From the NCBI GenBank assembly GCA_029204225.1, contig MU831845.1, positions 36,755 to 100,754 on the forward strand: DNA of 64,000 nt. The letters run 5' to 3'. Shown here in pieces: positions 45,660 to 56,904 of this stretch. This DNA comes from Diphasiastrum complanatum. Its lineage: Eukaryota > Streptophyta > Lycopodiopsida > Lycopodiales > Lycopodiaceae. Made by a program: the position numbers and the translations under genes. Within the stretch, counting starts at the first letter, position 1. Each line of letters starts with the position of its first letter. The notes under the pieces were generated by a model that was not told the DNA's origin, did no database searches, and saw nothing but the letters and a program-made list of their open reading frames with translations.

Positions 45660-46326
45660 TGAAGGTAGGTGTACTTTCTAGTTTCACACGTGTGAAACAC
45701 TATCTGAGTACGAACTCCAACATGAAAATCAAGTACACATTGATAGAACCTCAAAACAATCAAAACAAATGTAGACAAATGGAGAGAATCACTCAAAATT
45801 GCTTCCAAAACCAAGATTGGTGTCTCACATTGATTATGGCCAATAAGCCTCTATATATACACTTTTGGAGCTTGAGGTACTGATCATGCATCAGATATCA
45901 CACGTGTGAGGATGCCTTGTCACCATCATGCAATTTGACGCTTGGATCAAAACTTTTCATTTTGGGCATTTTTGGTCTATTTTCCTACTATATGGAGATC
46001 TTCATGGAAATCTTCTAGAAGCAAAAACTCGCCTACTTCAGCTATTTCCACACGTGTGAGCTGTCCTCTACACATGGGATATGACATCTAACCAAAGGAT
46101 GTGGCTCATGCAATCAATAGATTGATGCCATGTGTCATATGTCTAGAAAACTAGTTTTTGGCCATTTTAGCCACGAGAACTTGAATTAAATCATATGTAC
46201 AAAATATATGATTATGGTACAAGACAAGTACACTAGTTTCACACAAGGGAACAGGCTCCACACATGTGTGTTTATCTATATACAAGATTTTTGGCCTCTA
46301 CCAAGCTTATTTTTGCACTTTTCACA
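45660..46326 (-). repeat. 3' LTR of element M
   Basis: The inner edge is plus ...gcacttttcaca (minus TGTGAAAAGTGC) next to a purine tract (46327-46337). The outer edge near 45652-45660 is uncertain. The TATA box is tatatata on minus (about 45853-45861). CACACGTGTG is at 45685, 45899 and 46049. Confidence 0.7.
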
Positions 46327-46337
46327 CTCCTCCTCAA

Positions 46338-46644
46338 AAATCTAGCTTGGTAGATCTAGCTTGATGGAAAACATGATGATCTTGAACTTGACTCCATGGG
46401 CTGAATTTGTCTTTGCTGGTTCCAAAAGGTGTGAAGATCAGTCAATGAGCTTGACGTTGATCTGAAATCACCATATCCATGATAGTGCTTCTTTGATGTT
46501 GACATCTTTGATGAGCTTGAGAGCTTTGCACCATCCTAGCATCTCCAAAATTGATTCCTTCCAATTTTCATGTAGATGCTTGACCTTGAGGCTTGCTCCT
46601 CCTTCATGTGCATGCTCCTTCATGAGAAAATAAAGATTTCTTCA
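46338..46644 (-). other. 3' untranslated part of element M
   Basis: Between the open frame and the purine tract. RNase H motifs expected here are absent. Confidence 0.45.
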
Positions 46645-47604
46645 TTATTTATTAGGATCACAAAGATCTAACATCATGTTACTATGATCTAGAGACATAG
46701 ACTCATCCAAATTGGCAAGACTATGCATGCTATAATAACAAAGTGTTTGCATCATATCTTCATGCTTGTTTACCATGCTAATCTCAGATCCAATGAGGCT
46801 AAATACTTCATTATGGAGATAAGTGTCTTTAGAAGATGATTCACTTACTCTCAGAAAGACTTTACAATTTGCCTCAATACAAATTTTCAAACTATGAGTG
46901 AACCAAGGAAAACATATTTTGCTATCTTTTAAGGCATCACACTCAACTAGTATTGCCTTAATCCACCTTTGAGATACAAAAATCTCTTCAAAGCAAAATG
47001 GTTCTTCATAAGTTGACATGATAGCATAAATGAAACTATTTTCATTTTGGGATTGCTGCTCCTTATTCTTGATCAATTTATCTTGGATCATAACAATAAG
47101 TTTGAACTTATCTAAAGTTCCAAGCAAAATACTTTCCAAGGACATAAAATAAATCCAAGTTACTTTCATGAAAGTGACATCTATCTTTGCATCTTGAACC
47201 AAACAATGCACTTCCAAATGAAAAATTTCAAAAGATTTGACATGTGTTGTGATGGATTCTTGAAGACAAATCTTGCAAGTCCTTGTGAGACTCCAAGCCT
47301 CATTCACCTTTCCACAAAGGAAACACCTTTCCTTGGACTTGTCCTTCTTGTATTTGCATTTTGAACTTGAAGCTCCATCCTTCTCCTCAGCCCCCTTGCT
47401 TTGGTTCTTCTTGGATGGATTGGTCTTCTTTTTGTAGCATCTCGAGGAAAAATATCCTTCCTTGCCACAAAGGTTGCACTTAAGATCCTTTCTTTCCTTC
47501 AATAGGATGCCACCTATTGATGCTATGTGAATAAAAACATTTGATATGATTCTACAAATGTAATTTGTGACTCTCAAGAGACTAGATTTGAACATCTTCA
47601 ACAA
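46645..47604 (-). CDS. Element M: 319-codon frame of a shrunken copia gag-pol
   Basis: Starts near MLKMFKSSLLRV. It has two zinc-knuckle pieces, CNLCGKEGYFSSRCYKKK (His replaced by Tyr) and a half-site CFLCGKVNEAW. It then has short stretches that look like eroded copia parts: VTFMKVTWIYFM (compare integrase VTFIDDFSRYTWIYLL) and SFIYAIMSTYEEPFCFEEIF plus RWIKAILVECDAL (compare the linker before RT). No catalytic motif of protease, integrase, RT or RNase H survives. The last 90 residues (IEANCKVFLRVSESS... SMSLDHSNMMLDL) are not recognised. An open frame of this length through so many deletions is unexpected for neutral decay in AT-rich DNA. It could be a non-autonomous element protein kept for packaging, or chance. 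Confidence 0.6.
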   Translation of the reverse strand: MLKMFKSSLLRVTNYICRIISNVFIHIASIGGILLKERKDLKCNLCGKEGYFSSRCYKKKTNPSKKNQSKGAEEKDGASSSKCKYKKDKSKERCFLCGKVNEAWSLTRTCKICLQESITTHVKSFEIFHLEVHCLVQDAKIDVTFMKVTWIYFMSLESILLGTLDKFKLIVMIQDKLIKNKEQQSQNENSFIYAIMSTYEEPFCFEEIFVSQRWIKAILVECDALKDSKICFPWFTHSLKICIEANCKVFLRVSESSSKDTYLHNEVFSLIGSEISMVNKHEDMMQTLCYYSMHSLANLDESMSLDHSNMMLDLCDPNK

Positions 47605-48060
47605 TCTAGAAGGATCTACAAAAGATCTAACTCACAAACAAAAGAATCAATCTTCACACTAATGACTAGTCACTTGGAAACTTTTCTTTGATCACTAAGA
47701 CAAAAGCATACAATCTTTGAATCAAATCACAAAAGAAATTAGATCCACTCTCCTATTGGACTCATCAAATACCAATGACTCTTTCTTTTGAAAGTTGAAA
47801 TGGATATAAAAAATATTTGACACCTATATTTTCCTTTTCACTTGACTAGTTCTCTCAACACTTGAGATTCTTGAACAAAAAAAACACCAAAAAAGATTAC
47901 TCCTTTTCAAGTCAAAGTCCCAAAAAAAATGTCATCGTATTGCTAGTCACTAGTAAGGGAGATAGCTCTCTTACCTCCACACGTTGATCTGGAAAACAAA
48001 CAACACTCTCAAAAGGTATCATAAGTTGTATAGTTGATTTTGTTAATATAGAGATGTAGC
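47605..48060 (-). other. Leader region of element M, 5' end missing
   Basis: AT-rich untranslated DNA. A fragment gatagctctcttacc near 47970 resembles the region around the B primer site, but no primer site or 5' LTR is visible. Confidence 0.4.
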
Positions 48061-48529
48061 AGTTCCAATTGCTCTACGTGTGTCCAATTTCTTAATGCTT
48101 TGTGTTGCTTACTTAATTCAATGGTAGATATACTTCCACTGTCATCTGACATTATCTACTATTCATAATTTAGCATCAAATTAGCAGTAGCTATCTGTAG
48201 CTCGGAGGACCACTGATGGCGAAATGAAGCAGTCACTTCCTCGGATAGATCGAGCCCATCTGAATTTCCATCTATGAAACATGATCAGCTTTGACTTCAA
48301 CGTGTTCAAAGTCTTCGACTTCCTCGACTTCCGAGATTTGCAATTGCATAAAAGCAGCCCGAAGGTCCGAAGTTAAAGGTTTAGCAGTAGTGCAGTCAAG
48401 GCTGTTGGGTGTTTTCCCATAGGATCAACACGCATGATATGATATGGAAATCTACAAAAACTACAAGCGCGTGTCGAACCGATATCAAATAAATTTTACC
48501 TGTGCATCAACCATTTTATGCTTTGTATA
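48061..48529 (-). pseudogene. Possible gypsy integrase tail or 3' region
   Basis: Downstream (minus) of the integrase C-terminal relic at 48530-48890. Frames are broken and no motif is definite. Confidence 0.3.
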
Positions 48530-48890
48530 GGTTGTTACACCTAGTACTGGAGGCCATTTACTCAAGTATCAAGTAAATGTCCCTCAAGGTCAGCTAACTA
48601 AAGTGATCCATTGTTAAAAGCTTCTATGACTTTGTAAGGTCCCATCCATCTAGTATGTAATTTCCCAAGAAACAACATGTGTCTGTTATCATATAGAAGC
48701 ATGTAGTCCCCTCGTTTGATTTTTATTGTTTTAATGGATTGGTCAAAAATTCTTTTCTTTTATTCTAAACTCGTTCAGTCTCGATTAATGAAAAACGACG
48801 ATCCTCCTCCTAAGCTCCAGTAAACTCCAGTAAACTCATCTAAATTGGCTTCTAGAACAAGTAATGTTTGAGTGGATCCTATCCATTAGT
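48530..48890 (-). pseudogene. Ty3/gypsy integrase C-terminal domain relic
   Basis: The minus strand reads GDYMLLYDNRHMLFLGKLHT, then RWMGPYKVIEAFNNGSL and LADLEGHLL, typical of the GPY/F module at the end of gypsy integrases. Upstream NKRKEF and LTNPLKQ correspond to the helix before it. Stops interrupt it, and no catalytic core is visible. Confidence 0.75.
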
Positions 48891-49581
48891 TTCTAAGTGA
48901 AAATATCTCCACTGTCAAAACAAATGTTAAAAAAAAATGGGCCTTAATGAGGTTATTTTTAAAGATGATACATGGTGCTTAATTAGTTTCGTCGTGCTGC
49001 TAACTATTGGGATTCGAGGCAATGTGCGTCGTATCAATGAGAAATGAGCAAAATACTCTGTACATGTAACTATGTCTATCATATTCAGACCATATTCGAA
49101 CAAATTGAAATCTAACTTACTTGATCATAGCTTTGAAGTCATTGGATCGAAAGACTTAATTCCATAGACATGCACAAATTCACTAAGTTATAGATTTAGA
49201 TTTTATGTGCGGAAGCGTAAAGCATGTAGGAACGGTGACCAAAACAACAAATTCGACTTATGCTATCATTCACACTAATAGTTTAATCTACAAATAATTT
49301 ATTTGCGAGCATGAATCTATTTGAACATGAATATAATAAGCATTCAATCAAATATACATGACTCAAATTATGGAATGAATATTAATTAGTCACGAATGAT
49401 AGTAGTTTAAATGCAGGCAGAGTCAGGTACTTTCTAAGACAATACTCTGTAGCAATAGAGAGAAAGAACAAAACAATTGCGCTCTAGATGTGTAGGAATT
49501 TGGTGGGCCTTCAACGAATACAACTTAACCTTTTTGGTTCAGAGATTGCACTGTGATGCAACTTAACCTTTCTGGTTCAGA
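48891..49581. other. Unclassified DNA
   Basis: No gene seen. Near its right end (about 49525-49590) a 30-base block acttaacctttttggttcag recurs once in slightly altered form. Confidence 0.3.
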
Positions 49582-50045
49582 GGTTGCACCAAAATCATGG
49601 GGCCTTTTGCCCCTTCCATAAGCCGCCTTCCGGGATCCCGTCCCCGGATGCCTAGCCTCCCACAAATCCAAGTGCCCCCCCTTACCTACAAAGGAGCTGG
49701 TACCAGGGGACATTAAACACTTAGACATTTACCACTTATATCCACTTTGAACAAAGTCCCACTTCTACTTATGGGATTTCTTTGAGTGTGGGCTGTGGCT
49801 CCATTTTGTCAAAGGTTGCACCAGAATCATGGAGCCTTTTGTGCCTTCTGTGAGCCGCATTCTAGGATCCCGTCCCCGAACGCCTAGCCACCCACGAATC
49901 CATGTGCTCCCCCTTAACCGCAAAGGGGCTAGTACCAAGGGACATTAAACACTTAGACATTTACCACTTATATCCACTTTGAACAAAGTCTTACATCTAC
50001 TTATGGGATTTCTTTGAGCGTGGGTTGTGGCTCCACTTTGTCATT
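49582..50045 (+). repeat. Two-copy tandem duplication, about 232-bp unit
   Basis: Units begin ggttgcaccaaaatcatgg (49582) and ggttgcaccagaatcatgg (49814). Both contain gggatcccgtcc-like GC-rich blocks, catttaccacttatatccac and ttatgggatttctttgag. The copies differ at several sites, so the duplication is not recent. It is much richer in GC than its flanks. Confidence 0.88.
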
Positions 50046-50499
50046 CCAATAGGATGTTCAATTACTTATTGTCTAAATCAACAATTCAACTATATCATTT
50101 TTGGTAGTAACCTTACAACTGATAAGTTGATGAGTATTTGTATAGATGTCTACCTAATTAAAAAAATAGTTAATCTATACATTACAAATTAGATTAATCC
50201 ACTATGTGTTGTTGTCAGTTGCTTTCAGACAATATATGAGTCCGTTGGAGATCTTGTCCGGTCATGACGATGGTACAATTGAGATGCCTTTTGATCTAAT
50301 CAACTTGAGATTGACATGTGACCAACTCATGAGCTCAAATTAGTCAAAGTCATCGAAATGTTCGAGGTGGCCAAATAGAAGATGTTTGAGGTGGCAGACT
50401 TTCGACGTGGCAGAATGGTTGAGTGGTCGAAAGTTAAAGCCGTCGAAATGTTTGATGTGGTGAATGCCGAATAGTTGAGGTGGTCAAGACAAATTATAA
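50046..50499. other. Unclassified DNA with short repeated motif
   Basis: tcgaaatgttcgaggtgg (about 50353) and tcgaaatgtttgatgtgg (about 50444) form a loose repeat with ttcgacgtggcag between. No gene. Confidence 0.35.
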
Positions 50500-51840
50500 A
50501 GTCGATCTTCTAGTGTCGACATTGTTTGCCCAATTTGCATCTGTATGTCCATGAAGTGTATGGATATTGGATGAATCATCATCACCATAGCAGATGCAGA
50601 GGTCAATAGTACCTCGTACATATCTGATTACTCTGAAAAGAGTTTCTAGAGGATCATACCAGGGTTGGTCATGTATTGGCTCAAGGAACTGATGGCATAC
50701 GCAAGATCTGGCCTGGTAGAGATCATTGCATACAACAAGGATCCAATAATTGATTGATATGGGTATCCCATCACTTCGGCCTTCTTCTCATTGGTCTGAG
50801 GGCATTATTTCTTGGATCATTTAAGACCTGGATCCATGATATTATGTACAAACTTGCAATTCATAAAATTAAATTTCATCAACAAATTATGCAAGTACCT
50901 TTGTTGGGTAATATAGAGAAGTCTTTGGTTTCTATCTTTGTAAATCTGAATCCAGATATAGTAATGTGCTTTTCCAAGATCTATCATCTCGAATTCTTGG
51001 GATGGCATTTTCTTGGTATCCTTTGATAGTATGATATTGTTGTTGAACAAGAACATATCATCCACGTAGAATGTGATGATGACAAAGAATTGATCTATAG
51101 CTTTGAAATATACATTGCAGCTTGCAGAGCTAGGTTTGAATCCATGACCGATTAAGAATGTGTTGAGTCGATGGAACCACGATTGCTTCAAACCGTACAA
51201 AGTTCTAAGGAGTTTGCATACCTGATCTTCTCGACCATTGAGGATGTAGCCTTCTAGCTGGATCATATAGATATCCTCCTCGATAACTCCATTGAGGAGT
51301 GTTGTGTGTACATCCATCTGGTGTACCTCAAGATTCGTTGCAGCAGCATACAAAAGTAGTAGTCGAATAGAGGTGTGCTTGACAAATGGGCTAAAAGTTT
51401 CAAAGTAGTCGATATTGGGAATTTGTGAGAATCCTCTTGCCATGAGTCAAGCTTTCCTTCTATTGATACTGCCATTTGCATTATATTTGATCTTGAATAT
51501 CCATTTGTAGTCGATTACTTTTTTGTCTGTTGGTAGCTTGGTAACAGTCCAACAATGAGTTGTACTCCTTATTTATTGCTTCTTTTTAGAGATTCGAATC
51601 TACCTATGAGATAGCTTCCTCAATTGTGGTTGGATCCTGAATAGAATAGTGAGCGAACTCATCAATGTATCGGACAAGCGGAGTTTGAGTTTGAGTTGAT
51701 CTTCTGGTTGAGGTTTTTGGCTGCAAAACTCGACTCTGTGTTGGTTGATTCGGTTGCTCCTGAGTTGCAGCTTCTTCTTCTTCTTCTTTCGGGTTTGACT
51801 GTACATGGTGACTATTGGAAGGAATAGAAATTGTCGCACA
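50500..51840 (-). pseudogene. Element H: Ty1/copia linker, RT and start of RNase H
   Basis: Right to left: a Gln/Glu/Pro-rich linker (NPKEEEEEAATQEQPNQ, 51600-51840), then RT at 51443-50817 with GFSQIPNIDYFETFSPFVKH, HQMDVHTTLLNG, TLYGLKQSWFHRLN and YVDDMFLFNNN. RNase H N-terminal traces down to about 50500 include ISIHFMD-like and RPDLAYAIS. There is a deletion in LKQS-WFHRLN (usual LKQAPRAWFHRLN) and stops at the ends. It groups with elements E and G by motif choice (LYVDD...LFSN, QHKK family). Confidence 0.88.
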
Positions 51841-52219
51841 ACTACCCTGATGTGGTGAAGCTCTAGTTAGATAAAATGAGAATAAAGTGATTTCTCAAGT
51901 GAAGAGAGCAATATATTACGTTTCAACAAGCAATGAATGATGTAGTGTCGGAGGAATATGAGGAGCGATACCATCTATTTGGGGGTAGTATTAGATTGAT
52001 GACAATATTAGTCAATTTGGTAGGACAATTTTGGAATAGAGTCTCAATAATAGTTATATTGAGTTTTTAAAAGTTCCACAAAATCTCACTCCAAATGGAA
52101 AAAAAAACTTGCCTCAGAAAGCTCACTAATGTCCTTCCCCATGACATACAAAGCTCACTAAAAGTCCTTCTCTGTGATATAGAAGGATTACTTCACCTTG
52201 CCATTCATAAAAGGTACAT
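51841..52219. other. Short unclassified stretch
   Basis: No gene. It lies between a reversed copia relic and a forward gypsy relic. Confidence 0.3.
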
Positions 52220-52860
52220 TGAATCAATTAGCTAGATCAAAGGCCTATAACATCTTGGGTGGATTCAGCAACTACAACCAAGTGAAAGATCCACATAAGA
52301 TAATATTTTCCACTAAATAAAAAACTTATGCATATGAACTAATATCCTTGGACTTTTCAATGCCCCAAGTATCTTCCATGAGTCATGCAAATGGTATTCA
52401 AAGAATATCTAGAGAATTTTTTAGAGAGTTTTTTGGATGATCTTTGTATACATGGACTTGATGATGATCACCTTTCTCACCTAAAGAAAGCTTTTTCATA
52501 AAGTTGCAGACCTTAAATATTCTTAAAAAGTATATTATTGGAGTGGTATTGACTTAACCTAGCGAGTACAAAAAAAATTATCCTATAAGATTTGTCAGTC
52601 GACAACTCAACCAAGTTGAGATTATTCCATGACTAAATGAGAACCCTTAGCAATTGTGTTTTTTATGAAGAATTTTTTTCATTATTTAATGGCTATGCAT
52701 TTTAAATTCTACATAGATCACCAACCCTTATTATACTTGGTGAACAAAACTTGCAATACATGGAGAATTCAAAGGTATTTATTACTCTTGCAAGAAATTA
52801 ATTTATCAGAACTTGCTAAATTGGTAACACCTCAAATTTTTGGTTCGTTCTTAGTTTCTT
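52220..52860 (+). pseudogene. Ty3/gypsy RT and RNase H relic
   Basis: Reads ILGGFSNYNQVKDPHKIIFS (usual LDGFSGYNQI...) and TYAYELISLDFSMPQVS. After stops it reads HGLDDDHLSHLKKAFS, YPIRFVSRQLNQVE and HYLMAMHFKFYIDHQPLLYL VNK, the RNase H DHQ box. It is heavily decayed. Confidence 0.8.
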
Positions 52861-55800
52861 AACCTCACACATAGTATTTTGAAACCTCTTGGAAGAGATT
52901 TGAAGCATAAGATCCAACCAAGAGCTACAAGATTCATCCGACTACTATCCAAAAACTTCGTAATAATAATTAAATGAGATGAATGCTTGGATCCAAATTT
53001 AATACCATGTGAAAATGTATGTTCTGAGGATCATAAAATAATCACAATTATCAATCAAGCATTGGAGATTGCACTAGATAACAAAAATATCAAAACTAGT
53101 CTTAGATTTTCAAGATAATTTCACTTGTTCGCAAAGGCTCCTAAAATTTAATGATTACAAAGAAAAGTACATTCATGAGGACCTAAAAAATGTGTGAGAA
53201 AGTAAAGTATTCTACTAACTTTCAATTAATTACGCATACACGAAGAATCAAGTTTAGAATGAATGCTACAATTCTACCTTGAATTCCAATGTCACCAATG
53301 TCCCTTGCACGATTGTTTATCTCAAAAGCTAATTACAATGCATTCTCATCAAAGATAAGAGAGAGCTTAGATATGAGGATTAGGGTTTACATTGCATGAT
53401 TTCTAGATCTAAAACTAACATCTAAAATTTTAACCAAGGGCGAATGTGTTAACAAATCTAACCACGTGTTAGCCATGGGCTACATGAGTTAAACTCTAGT
53501 AGACTGCAAGATCTTGTGATTTATTTATATGCTCATAAAAATAAGATAGTTTTAGATACTAAGTTTTTGTTAGATTTTGAGTTTAGATTGGATGAGGAGG
53601 AGGACAAATTTTCATTTTATTCTTAATAAGCTAAACATTTTAAGCTTCTATTCTTTGGTGTTGATTTAATATTAAAAGTATACCACATTTGAGCATATAG
53701 ATTTATTGTTTTGTGGTTTTAGCTCGAACATGTATAGCCTTGCATATTCTCTAATCTTGATGAACAAACTTTGTCTCATTTGTTCTTTGATTGTAGTAAT
53801 GCAACTTATTACACAACTTGACAACTTATCTCTTTCCATTCATACCATTTATTTGTTTTTGCTAACATTGTATTGCTTGATGGGACATGTCATGAAAAAG
53901 CTCAAACTTATGCTTATGTACAAATTGAAAATGTTATGGTTGCTTTATATCAAATGTAGTCAATTTTTGTTTGAGAGGTTCACTGTCATTCTCTCATTTT
54001 TTGCTACTTACTATAATTTCTACTTTATATGAAAAAGCTTTTCTATTTTTCTTGTTTATACCTATTCTAATTGGCTATATCTAGAAAAAAAAATTGTGAT
54101 AAAAAAGGTGAATGCACAGTACATAATACATAAGAATAGAGTCCAAAAGTAATACCAACTCATGAAATTTCATGAAGGTTGGAAGTTTACAATAGAAAAA
54201 GTGTACTAGACATGGAAATGTTGTCCACTAGTTCACATCTTATTTTTCCATCTCACTGAGGTATTGAGTTTCATTTAAAACTTGCAGACTATAATCACCA
54301 AGCAAAGAAGAGCTTTCATGATTCATGATGACAATATCATATACTCCATCATAATGTGATAAAATATTAGATGAATGGTTTTGTCCTAGTAGATCTTAAT
54401 TACCTCATGGACCATACGATAGGGAAGGAACTTGTGGGAAGAATCATCTAGTGTGAGGCAAGTGACTTGTAGTATTGGGTCTAAAATGAATTATATGTAA
54501 AAATATTGAAACAAATGTTTGGCATTGTAAAATTGGACATTAGATTTTTTTTTCAACATAGCAAATCATTTTGAGTAATGCATGAAATGAAATTTATGTA
54601 CTATTCTTCTTGGTATTATCATTTGAGAAATTAAAAAATTGAAGAAAGTTTGCCATTGTTGCAAATTTATTTAAGTTCATATTCCAATGTGTGAATATGT
54701 TCTTCTCATGGATAAGATGGTGTTATGAGTTTCATATGGAATTTGAAAGTAATCACAATAAGTTCAAAGTACAAACACATGATAGTTCATGTCATGATTG
54801 TTGAATTTTGAAAGTATACAAGAGAATAAAAGTACTGTATGAAAATTGGCCTAGAAATTAGCATCTCCTTGCTTCACCTTGATTTGTGGAGGTCAAGTAT
54901 GCTTGCATATATGAGAAGGAACTTTATGGATACAATTGATGTATGAAGTCATGATTTCTAAGCATCAAAATCATGTCTCCTTTTATAATACAATTTAATA
55001 GAGCAATGGATGGTGTCCTTTTCACCCATGTTTGGACCTTTGCGACAGACCTCTGCACTTAAGAAGTGCTCCATGGTATTGGAAAGGCCTATTTCATTGT
55101 AGATGTACATAAAATAGTACTAGTACAATCTACTACTTCCTATTTGTGATAGAAATAAGTGTACTTCATTGGTGGACCTTGATGAATCAAGTACCTTTTC
55201 AAAAAAAAAAAAACAAGGTGTCTTTTATCTAAATTAAATGGCTCTTTGGAAATTTAAGAAGATTGTACTTGATCCTCAAATGCATCAACAGAGGTAAAAT
55301 TTTACTTAGTACATTAAACCACAAGATTTTCCAATAGATTGCATGTAGAAAAGCCTTGGTTTGCTACTCTTTACATCTAGAATTTTTTGGTGTAGTAAGT
55401 ACAATAAAAGATCTTGGGCATCCTTGATTTTTTTTTTTGAACCAACACACCATGTCATTGACGTTATACTATCATTTTAATGCTTATATAAATATTAAGT
55501 TGAACTAAAATTTGGAGCACATTGCTCCAAACATGTCAATAGAGCAACATGTGTGAGTTTTGTAGCAGTACTAAGTAATCTCTTAGCAAAATAGAAATGA
55601 CACCTTTATTATGATGAGAAGAAATAATAGTATTGTATTTTTAGTGCACCTAATATTATTATTGTTGTAATTCCTCTACCCATCATAAGTATATTTTAGT
55701 TGCCACTTTTATGAAAGCTTTCCTTCTAGAAACATAGTGGCATAATCACATTTGCCAACCCACCAAGCATCATACATGTAGAACATCAAATTTAGTGGGT

Positions 55801-56904
55801 ACATTTCTTGCATTATATCACCGCGGCACATCTCAATGTCGATTGTGTGGAAGAAGGTGACATGATTTTAAATGAAAGTCTTTGTGGTTTGCAATGTTGT
55901 GCAATGGTTATGCACAATCATAAAAAAATTTGAATAGACATGCATTTAGAAACAATCACATTTATCCTATGGAGGTCGTGCAAGATGCTTTATCTCCCTA
56001 TAATTGTTATGGACATATACTTCATGTAAAGGTACACATTATGCCATCTTACTAATACATTGTGTTGTCATAGGCAATATTTTCTCTCTATGGTGCAAAG
56101 ACATGAATTTAAATCAAATAATCAAATCATAAATGGGACATGTCATAAACATTTGTGAATGGGTGAATATGTTCATCACTTTAAACATAATATCTTTGGA
56201 TAACTGCCAAGATTTATATAAATTGTAAAATAAAATGCCCATTAAAAAAAAAAAGAGCGTAGTAATCATGTGACATGTTGTATAGCAATTGTGAATCATG
56301 TCAGAAGTTGTATACCATCTTTTCTTCTTTCCCTCGAAACTTACCTTGACCATTAACTTTACGCAAATGTATAAAAAAGAATGACAAAACTATAGTTTCT
56401 TCAGCCTGTGCAATAACAAATAGAGCTAAGAGACACTTTTATATATCCAAAATTTTGAAAGAAGTATAACTCTAACAACCAACCACCAATAATATAAAAA
56501 AGTGCTTTAGTATAGTTATGAAGGCATTAAGCAATACTATAAGAATAGTGGGATGATTTTAGCACGGAAGCACCACTCAGATTTCTAAAAGACATCTATC
56601 TAGTGACAGGTGTAGCAGTCATAGAATATGCATTGTAGGTTCTCTTCTTCCATGTAAGTTGTAGTGCAAATAGCTTATGCCAAGTCTTTGTATTATTCTT
56701 TGACTAGTAGTTCTTGCTACATTATTATTTGAGCAAAATTATTTATTTGCCTAATTCAATTTGTCTAGAGTGCTTAGAATATTCCTAGCTTCTAAGGAAG
56801 TTCAAGCGCTTCGAATATGACTAATTTGACTGCTTATCTCTTATATTTAGAGTGATAAAGGCAAAGGCCTTTCCATCCTTCTAGTTCCATTCATAATGGC
56901 CGTC
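52861..56904. other. Long AT-rich stretch without a recognised gene
   Basis: Four kilobases with only short frames. One passage (53747-53815) reads NLDEQTLSHLFFDCSNATY, which resembles the zinc-binding tail of LINE reverse transcriptases (usual ETLSHLFFDC). It is too short to be firm. No LTR edges, RNA genes or tandem arrays were noticed. It may be ancient, unrecognisable element DNA. Confidence 0.35.
53700..54030 (+). pseudogene. Possible LINE zinc-binding RT tail
   Basis: The passage LSHLFFDCSNA in an AT-rich setting matches the reverse-transcriptase zinc-binding pattern seen in plant LINE-derived sequences. There is no polymerase core nearby. Only a weak call is possible. Confidence 0.2.

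Noticed and set aside
49525-49728. 67-codon minus frame in the tandem repeat
   Set aside because: The frame is carried by the GC-rich repeat and is not preserved in the second unit.
53706-54032. 108-codon plus frame rich in Leu/Tyr/Phe
   Set aside because: Read as a membrane protein at first, but it is AT-rich translation. A different frame of the same DNA gives the weak LINE-like motif instead.
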